Below are positions 44,635 to 52,913 of a stretch of 64,000 bases of DNA, piece by piece. The notes beneath the pieces were generated by a model that saw only the letters and a list, made by a program, of their open reading frames with translations, made no database searches and was not told the origin of the DNA. The stretch is from assembly GCA_020635075.1 (NCBI GenBank), contig JACKAM010000001.1:1550001-1614000 (forward strand), read 5' to 3'. The position numbers and the translations under genes are program-made. Positions within the stretch are counted from its first letter, which is position 1; each line of letters begins with the position of its first letter. The DNA is from Pseudobdellovibrionaceae bacterium. Lineage in GTDB: Bacteria; Bdellovibrionota; Bdellovibrionia; Bdellovibrionales; UBA1609.

Positions 44635-45792
44635 ATGGAAATCGTCAGAGGTCACATTAAAGATCCCGCTGAACACTGTGTGGGTTTGGTTTTATCTGGC
44701 GGTGGTGCCCGCGGAGCCTACCAGGCCGGCGTTATTCGTGCTCTCTATGAATTATCCATTGAGATGGACAAGCCCGATTTGTTTCGCATTGTTTCGGGAG
44801 TGAGTGCCGGCGCCATCAACGCCGCTTTTTTGGCCTCGCACATGGAAGACTTGGACGTGGCCACCTCGGCCATGTGTCGCCTGTGGCAAAATCTTAAGGC
44901 CGATGAGGTTTTCTCCACTCGATATTCCATTATTGCCCGCAATGCCAGCCGGGTGATCCGTGGCCTGTCCTTTGGCGGTATCAGCCAAAAGCTCAACCCA
45001 GATAGCATGGCCCTGTTGGACACAGCCCCTCTGAGAGATCTTCTTCGTCACGCCATTCCCTTTCCCCAGATCCAAAGAAATATTGAGAGTGGAATTCTTC
45101 ATGCCGTGAGCCTCACCGCCACCGATTATTCCACCAGTTTGGGCATCACCTTTGTCCAAGGCGAAGAGGGAATCCCCATGTGGCATCGGGCCCGGCGTCA
45201 CAGTGTGCAAGCTGAATTAACTTTGGACCATGTGATGGCCTCAAGCTCCATTCCCATTTTCTTCCCACCCGTGGTTGTCGATGGCCGCGAATATGGAGAT
45301 GGTTGCCTGAGAAACCAGGCACCATTGAGTCCCGCCGTCCACTTGGGAGCTAATCGCCTTTTAGTCGTGGGAGTGCGGACCTCAAGACGGGTGCACATCA
45401 AGAACACCAAACCCCTGCGCGCCACCTTAGGTCGCATTGCCAGTGTGTTGGTGAATGCCATTTTTATGGATGCGATTGAATCCGACCTGGAGCGCCTGCA
45501 TTTTATTAATCAGGCCCTAGGGCAGAACGCCGATCCAGGCGGACCGGCCGGATTGCGACCCGTGATTCCGTTTTACCTGCGACCCTCCAAAGACATCGCG
45601 CAAATCGCCCATCGCCACGGGCACCGATTGCCTAAAGTGATTCGCTACCTGATGGGTGGATTGGGATCCGAGGAAGAGACTTCAGATCTGTTGAGCTTTC
45701 TCCTCTTTGACCCCGTCTACTGTTCAGAATTGGTGGACCTCGGTTATGAGGACACCAAAGCCCGAGCCGCCGAATTGGCCCTGTTCTTATAA
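44635..45792 (+). CDS. Patatin-like phospholipase
   Basis: 385 residues. The patatin fold is marked by the oxyanion motif SGGGARGAYQAG (about residue 18-30), the nucleophile Ser in GVSAGAIN (about residue 54) and the Asp in EYGDGCLRNQAPL (about residue 222). It is a lipid acyl hydrolase, probably a phospholipase A. The C-terminal 100 residues are helical and of unknown role. No signal peptide is seen, so it is cytoplasmic or secreted by another route. It follows the LuxR-type gene in the same direction. Confidence 0.9.
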   Translation: MEIVRGHIKDPAEHCVGLVLSGGGARGAYQAGVIRALYELSIEMDKPDLFRIVSGVSAGAINAAFLASHMEDLDVATSAMCRLWQNLKADEVFSTRYSIIARNASRVIRGLSFGGISQKLNPDSMALLDTAPLRDLLRHAIPFPQIQRNIESGILHAVSLTATDYSTSLGITFVQGEEGIPMWHRARRHSVQAELTLDHVMASSSIPIFFPPVVVDGREYGDGCLRNQAPLSPAVHLGANRLLVVGVRTSRRVHIKNTKPLRATLGRIASVLVNAIFMDAIESDLERLHFINQALGQNADPGGPAGLRPVIPFYLRPSKDIAQIAHRHGHRLPKVIRYLMGGLGSEEETSDLLSFLLFDPVYCSELVDLGYEDTKARAAELALFL

Positions 45793-45795
45793 AAA

Positions 45796-45820
45796 ACGGG
45801 CGCCTGGTTGGGACGCCCGT
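45796..45820 (-). terminator. Hairpin terminator between convergent genes
   Basis: ACGGGCG / CGCCCGT stem extended by partial pairs, directly after the patatin stop. On the minus strand it is followed by six T, so it most clearly ends the lipoprotein transcript of 45876-46922. It may also stabilise the patatin mRNA end. Confidence 0.65.
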
Positions 45821-45875
45821 TGGGGAAGGACAGGTTCTCTCGTTTTGGTCTCTGTCAATTCGTGATCAAGTTTAC

Positions 45876-46922
45876 TTATTCACCGGCGGCGGGATCGCCA
45901 TCGCCAGCGGAAGGCTTCAAGCAGGCGCGGATCTCACGCTCTTTCACAGTGCCATCGGCCTTGGTGACTTTGATCTTGCCACAGCCAAGGAACTCGATGG
46001 AGCCCTCTTTAACGGCATCGCCACGAGTCCAGCTGGCTTTTAGAACGCCAGATTTGGGGCAACGGCAGTCGGCCTCGTAAACAATATTTTCAGGGCTGTA
46101 GCGCGCAGTGAACTTGGCCAAGTTGTGATCAATGCGGAAAGTTCCACCGTCGACCACCCGATTCGGACTGCGAGGACGATTACCAGCAATGCCGATGGCA
46201 CCTTCAGTCGAGATCGACACATCGGCCACTTTGCGAGCGCGACGGTTGAAGAACTGCACATGCTTACCCAAGACCTGATAGGCCCAAGTAGGTGTTGCGG
46301 CGTTTTCATTGGCGTCAACACTGGAGGGCTCTTCCTCACCATTCTCCAAATCAGGCCCACGGGTGAGCAATTGGCCACCACCGATTTCCTCTTCAAGATA
46401 GTTCTGGTGAGCAGCACTTGAAGTGGAAGCAGCACCGCCCAAAATGCGGTTGGCCACCACGGCAAATGTACGATGCACTTCTTTGCCCTCTTCATCCAAG
46501 GAGCAGCTGTCGTTGTTGAACTCAAGCTTCACGGCGCCACGCAAGATCAAGCGCGTACCACGCACTCGGCAGCCAGCGTATTCCTTATATTTAAATGAAA
46601 GGCCATCATCAGATGAACGACACTCCTGAGCAATGGCGGGCGGTCCACAAAGTGGAATGCGCGGGTCAGCCGGCTCATTTCCGGGCGTGTTGGCAAACAC
46701 GGAAATGCTGTTATCAGCAGCGACAAAATTCCCCTCGTCAGTGGAACCCTGGTCAGCCAACTCGTCGTGGGCTTTGTTCATCACATCAATTGTGGCTTCA
46801 ATTCCGTAGGTTTCAGAATCAAAGGCTTCGTCACCATTGTTTCCAGTCGATCCGTTTTGGATCCCTTTACAGCCAGTGACCAGTAGGCCGGCCATAAGAA
46901 CAAGCAAATAGGACTGACGCAT
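45876..46922 (-). CDS. Lipoprotein of unknown function
   Basis: 348 residues with ribosome-binding site CAGGAG. The lipobox VTGC (about Cys18) is followed by an acidic, Gly/Asn-rich linker. The main domain has six or more cysteines (LCGPP, ECRSS, GCRVRG, SCSLDE, CRCPKS) and beta-strand patterns. A final segment, IEFLGCGKIKVTKADGTVKE, ends before a Gly/Asp tail. No family was recognised. It stands alone. Confidence 0.7.
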   Translation of the reverse strand: MRQSYLLVLMAGLLVTGCKGIQNGSTGNNGDEAFDSETYGIEATIDVMNKAHDELADQGSTDEGNFVAADNSISVFANTPGNEPADPRIPLCGPPAIAQECRSSDDGLSFKYKEYAGCRVRGTRLILRGAVKLEFNNDSCSLDEEGKEVHRTFAVVANRILGGAASTSSAAHQNYLEEEIGGGQLLTRGPDLENGEEEPSSVDANENAATPTWAYQVLGKHVQFFNRRARKVADVSISTEGAIGIAGNRPRSPNRVVDGGTFRIDHNLAKFTARYSPENIVYEADCRCPKSGVLKASWTRGDAVKEGSIEFLGCGKIKVTKADGTVKEREIRACLKPSAGDGDPAAGE

Positions 46923-47232
46923 TTAAAGACTCCTGGTTAGAGATTTTGTCCGTGATTGTGAAGTGGTCAGGAATTGACGTGCAGCTTGAAAGGAAACCCC
47001 ATGGCTCATCAGGAGTTGCGAAAAAATACCGTCTCATATTGAGATTCCCTGTAATTTCAAATGCTTAATGCCCAAGAAAAGGTCAACTGGCTCATTGCAA
47101 AACAGGCGGGGAAAAATGGCCCAATGGCGGCCTCAAAAGTGGACAAAGCCCCCTCTTTTCCCTACATTAGCCGGAATCTGATTCGACCCAATACCAACAC
47201 ATGAGCCGATGTTCACCCAGAGGAGACCGTCC
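46923..47232. other. Divergent intergenic region
   Basis: 310 bp between the lipoprotein gene and the ETF-QO gene. It presumably holds both promoters. No repeat, hairpin or further gene is seen. Confidence 0.35.
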
Positions 47233-48885
47233 ATGGCCAAGGGATCTCGATTTGTTCCAGCGAAATTTCAAAACCAACTGCCTTGGGATCAACTGATTCT
47301 CCACGATGTTCCAGAAAACGACGAGGCCGTCCCCATGGATGTGGTTTTTGTCGGCGCTGGCCCTGCAGGATTGGCTGGCGCGATCGAACTGGCCAAACTG
47401 GTCAAAGAAGACAATGAAAATGGCGGCGGCATTGGCGATGTGGAGATTGGTGTTTTAGAGAAAGCAGGCTCTCTTGGCGGTCACAATCTTTCAGGTGCTG
47501 TGGTCAACCCCATGGCTTTGAAAATGCTGTTCCCGGAAATGGACGCTAAAGACTTTCCTTTTCGCATCCCCGTTCCCGGTGATGCGGTTTACATGTTAAG
47601 CGAAAACGGCTCGACTCGCATTCCCACTCCGCCCACCATGCACAATACGGGTAACTATGTGGCCTCCATTTGTGAAATCGTGCGTTGGATGGGCGAAAAA
47701 GCGGAAGAGATGGGCGTGAATATGCTCATGGGCTTTCCTGCTGATTCACTGTTGATGAGAGATGGGGCCGTGGAAGGAGTGCGCACCACACCTGCCGGCC
47801 TTGATCGCGACAGCCAGCCCGGTGGCCAGTACATGCCGCCAACGGACATCATGGCCCAGGTCACGGTGCTCACCGAAGGCACCCGTGGCCCTTTGGCTCA
47901 AGCCTACATGAAGGCGCAAGACATTGAGTCCGAGTCACCACAGATTTATGCCTTGGGAGTCAAAGAAGTGTGGCGGCTGAAGAAGGCACCTGATTCTGTC
48001 ATTCACACCATGGGCTGGCCTCTCCCCAAAGATGCCTTTGGCGGTAGTTTCTTTTACCCCATGGGCGAAGACATGGCAGCTCTTGGTCTGGTGGTGGGCC
48101 TTGATTACCGCCAGAGTGCGCTCGACGTGCACAAGATGCTTCAGCAAATGAAAGAACACCCACTGTTTAAATCCTATTTCGAAGGTGGCGAGATTGTTGA
48201 GTGGGGAGCCAAGACCATTCCCGAAGGGGGCTTTCACTCTCTTCCCAAGCGTCTCCACGGCAATGGCCTTTTGATGGCCGGCGACTGTGTGGGCATGGTC
48301 AACGTGCCTTCACTTAAGGGTATTCACTACGCCATGCTCTCCGGTATCTATGCCGCCCGCTCGGCCTTTAAGGCTCTTAAAGCCAAAGACACCAGTGCCA
48401 CTCAATTGGCGGGCTATGATCAACTGGTGAAAGACTCCGTTATTCACAAAGATCTCTACAAGGTTCGCAACATGCGCCAGGCCTTTAAATCTGGTTTTTA
48501 TGTGGGTGGCGCCAAAGCGGCGATGATGACTCTGACTGGTGGCGCCTTCCCTGGCGGATGTGGTCACAAGGAAGAAGACGGTGAAGAGTGGAAAGATGTG
48601 ACTGAAGGGCAAAAGGGAACGGGCCTCAGCAAGGTGGATGCAGTTTATCTCTCGGCCAATAAAACCCGGGACGATATTCCCTCTCACCTGGCGGTGGGCA
48701 AAGACGTTCCCCCTCACGTGGCGGACTTTTACACTCACATGTGTCCAGCCGGCGTCTATGAAATGCAGGGGGATCAATTGGTCGTGAACGCTCCCAACTG
48801 TGTGGACTGTAAGGCCACCGACGTTCTCGGTCCCCGCTGGCGTCCCCGCGAAGGCGGCAGCGGCCCCAACTACACCGTGATGTAA
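47233..48885 (+). CDS. Electron-transfer flavoprotein:ubiquinone oxidoreductase
   Basis: 550 residues from the ATG at 47233 preceded by AGAGGAG; the ATG at 47209 lacks a site. It passes electrons from reduced ETF to quinone at the membrane. The FAD-binding motif is GAGPAGLAGA at about residue 38, and other family segments include GGHNLSGAVVNP and GDCVGMVNVPSLKGIHYAM. The C-terminal Fe-S region reads HMCPAGVYE then NCVDCKATDVLGP. The usual CxxCxxC here has Thr in place of the third Cys, and several residues before the final REGGSGP are missing. The 4Fe-4S cluster may therefore be absent or changed. Confidence 0.88.
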   Translation: MAKGSRFVPAKFQNQLPWDQLILHDVPENDEAVPMDVVFVGAGPAGLAGAIELAKLVKEDNENGGGIGDVEIGVLEKAGSLGGHNLSGAVVNPMALKMLFPEMDAKDFPFRIPVPGDAVYMLSENGSTRIPTPPTMHNTGNYVASICEIVRWMGEKAEEMGVNMLMGFPADSLLMRDGAVEGVRTTPAGLDRDSQPGGQYMPPTDIMAQVTVLTEGTRGPLAQAYMKAQDIESESPQIYALGVKEVWRLKKAPDSVIHTMGWPLPKDAFGGSFFYPMGEDMAALGLVVGLDYRQSALDVHKMLQQMKEHPLFKSYFEGGEIVEWGAKTIPEGGFHSLPKRLHGNGLLMAGDCVGMVNVPSLKGIHYAMLSGIYAARSAFKALKAKDTSATQLAGYDQLVKDSVIHKDLYKVRNMRQAFKSGFYVGGAKAAMMTLTGGAFPGGCGHKEEDGEEWKDVTEGQKGTGLSKVDAVYLSANKTRDDIPSHLAVGKDVPPHVADFYTHMCPAGVYEMQGDQLVVNAPNCVDCKATDVLGPRWRPREGGSGPNYTVM

Positions 48886-48890
48886 GTAAA

Positions 48891-48966
48891 GGTGCCAGGT
48901 TCCGAATATGCGTCTCAGTGCGAAAAAAGAGGGAAGCTATCCCTCTTTTTTTCGCACTGAGACGCA
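48891..48966. repeat. Palindromic element, family B, copy split by an IS
   Basis: Begins GGTGCCAGGTTCCGAATATG, with inner arm CGTCTCAGTGCGAAAAAAGAGGG and tip GAAGCTATCC. The return arm stops at GACGCA (48966) and continues at 50294-50311 as TATTCGGAACCTGGCACC. Removing 48967-50293 restores an intact palindrome matching the copy at 54415-54510. It starts 5 nt after the ETF-QO stop. Confidence 0.85.
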
Positions 48967-49058
48967 ATAAATGGATCCAGCCTGGAATACCCTTAAAAGC
49001 ATAAATCGGGTATTTTTTGGCTCCAAACAGCCGTTATGCAAAACCAGGAGGATCCACA

Positions 49059-50066
49059 ATGACAACTACAACGATCGCACTTGATATTGCAAAGGAGAAA
49101 ATCCACGTTTATGGCGTAGATAGCCAAAATCGCGTCATAATAGACAAAGTTTTTAATCGAAAGAAACTCCTCTCTTTTTTGGCTAACCATCAGCCGGTGA
49201 AAATATTTATGGAGTCTTGTGCCGGTTCAAATTGGCTTTGCCAGCGCCTCAATCAAATGGGACATCATGCGTCTCGTATTTCAGCTCAGCACGTAAAGCC
49301 TTATGCGAGCCACCAGAAGAATGACCGTAATGATGCTCGCGCTATTTTGGAGGCTAGCCGAAGGCCAGGTGCTCTTTTTGTAGGAGTAAAATCCCCGTGG
49401 CAACAAGAGTTACAATGTCTACACAAAATGCGAGATCGAAGACTCAGGGACTACAAAGCTCTCAATAGCCAAATCCGGGGATTCCTGTTTGAATTTGGCA
49501 TTTTAGTCCCTACGAGTTCGGCTAAATTCTTTAAAGTTATTCCCAAGGTCCTAGAAGAAGCCGAGTCATCACTCAGTGGGATAATAAGAGATGAGATTTA
49601 TGAACTCTTCGTTGAGTGCCGTAACCATTACCTAAAGGCTGAAGAGCTCGAAAAAAAGATCCGGGATTACTGTAGTGAAAGCCATTTCTACCGCAAGGCT
49701 ATCGAAGAAATATCAGGCGTGGGACCTCTGGTGGCCTCAAGATTTTTGTCGACAATAAGCAGCCCGAGTAATTTTAGGAATGGAAGACAGGTCTCTGCTC
49801 ACCTAGGTCTAGTTCCACGACAATATTCGAGTGGAGGACGGACAAGGCTTGGAGGCATAACGAAAAATGGAGACATTGGCTTAAGAACTATGCTGATCCA
49901 GGGAGCGCGAGCCAGACTCGCTAGCTTAGTGAAAAAGCAATATCCCACTCAGGAACAAAGTAAGCTTTTAATGTGGGTAGAGAAAAAGGGGTTCAATGTC
50001 GCGGCAGTGGCCCTAGCTAACCGAAATGCCAGGCAAATGTGGGCGATTATGAATAAATGTGCATAG
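49059..50066 (+). CDS. IS110-family (IS1111 group) DEDD/Ser transposase
   Basis: 335 residues from the ATG preceded by AGGAGG; the frame upstream is not used. The RuvC-like DEDD part has Asp in IALDIAKEK, Glu in FMESCAGSNW, and two Asp in KNDRNDARAI. The C-terminal transposase_20 part contains ISGVGPLVASRFLSTI and the serine nucleophile region YSSGGRTRLGGITKNGD. This class of recombinase uses an RNA guide (bridge RNA or seekRNA) to choose donor and target. The gene looks intact, so the element may be active. Confidence 0.92.
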   Translation: MTTTTIALDIAKEKIHVYGVDSQNRVIIDKVFNRKKLLSFLANHQPVKIFMESCAGSNWLCQRLNQMGHHASRISAQHVKPYASHQKNDRNDARAILEASRRPGALFVGVKSPWQQELQCLHKMRDRRLRDYKALNSQIRGFLFEFGILVPTSSAKFFKVIPKVLEEAESSLSGIIRDEIYELFVECRNHYLKAEELEKKIRDYCSESHFYRKAIEEISGVGPLVASRFLSTISSPSNFRNGRQVSAHLGLVPRQYSSGGRTRLGGITKNGDIGLRTMLIQGARARLASLVKKQYPTQEQSKLLMWVEKKGFNVAAVALANRNARQMWAIMNKCA

Positions 50067-50100
50067 AAAAACAAAATCCGTGTCAACAGAAGGAAGATAA

Positions 50101-50262
50101 AAAGAGTCGGACTCTTCCCGATAAGGACCTAACGAACATGCAGGCCTAACCAGGGTCAGGGACGCAATGAGGAGATCGGGAGCAACATCAATTATCTGGG
50201 CTAGGAATTACCTTCCATAAGAGCCGAATAGACATAAGTTGCCTTCACTTCTTATCAATCTT
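50101..50262 (+). ncRNA. Putative seekRNA/bridge RNA of the IS1111 element
   Basis: This non-coding stretch downstream of the transposase contains GACGCA (50161-50166), identical to the 6 bases left of the insertion, and CCGAATA (50224-50230), the reverse complement of TATTCGG right of it. ATAGACATA (50228-50236) also repeats the right IS junction (50287-50295). Small hairpins (AAGAG/CTCTT) lie nearby. In IS1111 elements the guide RNA is encoded in this position. The ends of the RNA are only estimated. Confidence 0.5.
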
Positions 50263-50315
50263 CGGTTGACACAACAGGCTGGATCCATAGACATATTCGG
50301 AACCTGGCACCTTTA

Positions 50316-50942
50316 CTAATAGACCTCCAAGGGTTGTAACCGCGGAATCAGATAGATCTTTGGGCACAGACCTTGCCGCAGCATTTGAACGCCTGCGGCA
50401 AGAGAAAACCACAGCACAAATCCGACGAGAGTCTGCACAAAAACCCTCCGCACACTAAGTCTGCTAGGAGAAGAAACTCGCCACCAAAATCCAATCAATC
50501 CCAGGGCAACTCCTGCCTCACCGACCTCCTCGATAACATCGCCAATCGGCCCAATTGCCAACCAATCAAAGTCGATTGAAAGACTCACCAAACCACAAAC
50601 CAGGATTCCAAAGATGTGCCCTTTTACCTTTCCGGTAACATCCCTGAGTTGAAAATACAGAACAACAAACACAAATAGTGCCCCAAGCAAGTAGAGAGTA
50701 AACACAGGATCCGGAAGAAATCTCAAACACCCTTGATTGACCCGAGACATTTTTACGCATTCATGAAACATCATCAGCTCATCGACAGATAGAAATATCA
50801 TCCCAAGACCACAGATTCCCTTTAGCCATCGATCTAGGCGACTCGCAAATATCAGCGGAAAAGAAACAAAGAACAGTAGGCTGGTTAAATACTGGAAGAG
50901 TGAATACTCAGAGGTAATCCAGTCGAATTGGCCGACTATCAT
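50316..50942 (-). CDS. Multi-pass membrane protein with Asp-Glu/His-Glu motifs
   Basis: 208 residues with about six or seven membrane helices. Notable polar residues lie in or near helices: FLSVDELMMFHECV in helix 3, LSIDFDWLAIGP, and GDVIEEVGEAGVALG before helix 6. Clusters of Asp, Glu and His facing a membrane interior suggest a metal-dependent enzyme or ion path. The family was not recognised. It is the last gene of the three-gene island, 18 nt after the 650-residue gene. Its stop codon is followed directly by the palindrome remnant. Confidence 0.7.
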   Translation of the reverse strand: MIVGQFDWITSEYSLFQYLTSLLFFVSFPLIFASRLDRWLKGICGLGMIFLSVDELMMFHECVKMSRVNQGCLRFLPDPVFTLYLLGALFVFVVLYFQLRDVTGKVKGHIFGILVCGLVSLSIDFDWLAIGPIGDVIEEVGEAGVALGLIGFWWRVSSPSRLSVRRVFVQTLVGFVLWFSLAAGVQMLRQGLCPKIYLIPRLQPLEVY

Positions 50943-50960
50943 CTTTTGTAACCCTTTCGA

Positions 50961-52913
50961 CTAAGTCCGGCACATTAGCTTCTGCTCACTAGATAGAAAC
51001 TTGATGACAATTCGACTGCGATCTACGGATTTCAAGGCATCTTTCTTCATCGTAATTAAGACAATCGCTGGCATCGCGGCAAAGCAAAATCCCACTTCTC
51101 CAGTGACCGTAATTGTATCACCGTTTATCGACTTTACCTGGGGGTAACTCGTGAACGGCAGTGGTATCTTCGAGTTGCCAACCTCTAAATAGTAAGAAGA
51201 AAGCAAGTTCTTTTCCTGAAGCCATTCAAGTCTCTCTTCACCCGCCATTTCACCATCGTGGCGGACGCGAAAACGGCGAACTCCGATCCATCCATCCTGG
51301 CGCTTTTCCACCTTAACAAGACTTGCCCAACCGTCCGTCTGCAGAGTGATCTGATCGCAGGAAACAAACTTAGAAAGTGACTTGCCAGCAGGCTGATCAA
51401 AGGAGCTCACCTCTTGATCTGGATGACATATTGGATACCAGTGCCCAACCTGAAAGTAATCAGAGGCCTTTGCCTCTTCCCTTTCAGCTGTCAAAAATCC
51501 AATGGCCTTAAGAGCATCAGCACTCACCAGGTTTTCCCTCTTAAGACGTTCGCCCCCACTCTCTGGAACCCATACCTTGTTGAATTTCCAAAACCCACTT
51601 CTAACATAAATCTGCATTGGCTCAAATGAAGCAGGTTTCAATTCGATTTTTACTTGCCCTTCAAACTTCGTATCCCAAACCTCGGGATCTACGGCTTCGA
51701 TGTCAACTCTATGAGCTCTAGCACCATAGCTTACAATAGAATAGTTTCGAAACTCAATGGGCTCACTACAAGCAAACTGAGAGACGATCTTATCAGACAT
51801 GCGATACCGAACCTTGCACCCGGGCTTAAAGAAAAATCCACCAACCTCTATGGGCTTGTCGACCAAAAAAAGACAGTTCTCATTTGAGCAGGTTATCTTT
51901 GAGACCTTACTTGTATCAACGGGATACTCAGCCAAGGTGGAGGAAAGATTTAACCCAGTATTTGACCAAAATTTGGTCCCCTTTACTAAAACCTTATCAC
52001 CAACTTTCAAATCTGCGCTCGGTCTCACATATTCCAAAAAACCCGCCGGGGTAACTCCAAACTCGCTGTTCGCTGGGACTCCAATATTCCCAATTTTAAG
52101 ATCTTTAAAACTGGTTCCCGAACGAAGTCCTACGACATTCGCAACCTTCTCACTTGTATAGAGTTCAAACTCCTTTCCTCCGCTCAAAGGGAACATTTCA
52201 GACACTTTGTGATCACCAAAAAATGAAGGCGCTCTACTTTCGTAAGACCGATATTCGGAGAATGAAACCTCATCTTGGTATCTGGAATCATTAAATAAAT
52301 TGCCGGGAAAAACTGCTCTCAGTATAGTCAAATGCCGAGATAGGATGTATCGATCTTCTTTGAGTGTACCTTTATAGACTTTGCCATCTGGACCAAAGTA
52401 TACCGGCGTATTCATAGCTAACACGGCTGGTTTTTCCTTGCCCATGCCCTTTTCAGTTCGCTCCCAACTTTGAAAATGGTTCAATACCAAGTCTTGATCC
52501 AGCACTCCCGAACTAACTCGACCAGTAGAATGAAACCTCATTCCCGGTAGAACCTCGGTAGTCCCGTCGGGCTTATCTAAGTAACTCTTGAGGCGGATAC
52601 CATCTTGGACGAAGCTAAAACGTACCCCTCCTACAAAGTGGCCAACATACTCAGAATATTGTTCGAAAGATCCACAAGACCGGATTTGGACTCCCTTTGG
52701 GAGATCCACTATACCAACCTTCATCGATGGAGCCAAAATAGTATAGGTCACAGGGGACTCTTTGCTTTCAAAATCTGATTCCACGAACTCCCTAGAGTGG
52801 GTATTTGCCATGGGAATGCAATCCCCTGGCCTTTTCATAATTTGAGCCTCAGTCCTCTGAACGCCTACCCCTAACAAGACCACTAATACGAAGCTCGGAA
52901 GTACCCTAATCAT
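50961..52913 (-). CDS. Large secreted protein with short beta-hairpin motifs
   Basis: 650 residues. The signal peptide ends GVQRTEA-Q. The body is beta-rich with repeated Pro/Gly-turn patterns such as VDLPKGVQIRSCG, LPGMRFHSTGRVSSG, YFGPDGKVYKGTL and FFFKPGCKVRYRMS. About a dozen cysteines are present. The same style of motif is seen in the next gene upstream and in the pseudogene at 21833. No family was recognised. Base composition is visibly more AT-rich than in the flanking genes, which suggests transfer. It overlaps the upstream gene by 8 nt. Confidence 0.7.
   Translation of the reverse strand: MIRVLPSFVLVVLLGVGVQRTEAQIMKRPGDCIPMANTHSREFVESDFESKESPVTYTILAPSMKVGIVDLPKGVQIRSCGSFEQYSEYVGHFVGGVRFSFVQDGIRLKSYLDKPDGTTEVLPGMRFHSTGRVSSGVLDQDLVLNHFQSWERTEKGMGKEKPAVLAMNTPVYFGPDGKVYKGTLKEDRYILSRHLTILRAVFPGNLFNDSRYQDEVSFSEYRSYESRAPSFFGDHKVSEMFPLSGGKEFELYTSEKVANVVGLRSGTSFKDLKIGNIGVPANSEFGVTPAGFLEYVRPSADLKVGDKVLVKGTKFWSNTGLNLSSTLAEYPVDTSKVSKITCSNENCLFLVDKPIEVGGFFFKPGCKVRYRMSDKIVSQFACSEPIEFRNYSIVSYGARAHRVDIEAVDPEVWDTKFEGQVKIELKPASFEPMQIYVRSGFWKFNKVWVPESGGERLKRENLVSADALKAIGFLTAEREEAKASDYFQVGHWYPICHPDQEVSSFDQPAGKSLSKFVSCDQITLQTDGWASLVKVEKRQDGWIGVRRFRVRHDGEMAGEERLEWLQEKNLLSSYYLEVGNSKIPLPFTSYPQVKSINGDTITVTGEVGFCFAAMPAIVLITMKKDALKSVDRSRIVIKFLSSEQKLMCRT

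Larger units (their letters stand above)
48967..50293 (+). mobile_element. IS1111-group insertion sequence (IS110 family)
   Basis: The element is about 1327 bp long; the exact edges are uncertain by 2 nt because CA is shared. A perfect 14-bp sub-terminal inverted repeat, ATGGATCCAGCCTG at 48971-48984 and CAGGCTGGATCCAT at 50275-50288, sits a few bases inside the ends, typical of the IS1111 group. No target-site duplication is seen, as usual for the family. It carries one transposase gene and a non-coding 3' part of about 225 nt. It has inserted into one arm of a family B palindrome. Confidence 0.88.
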
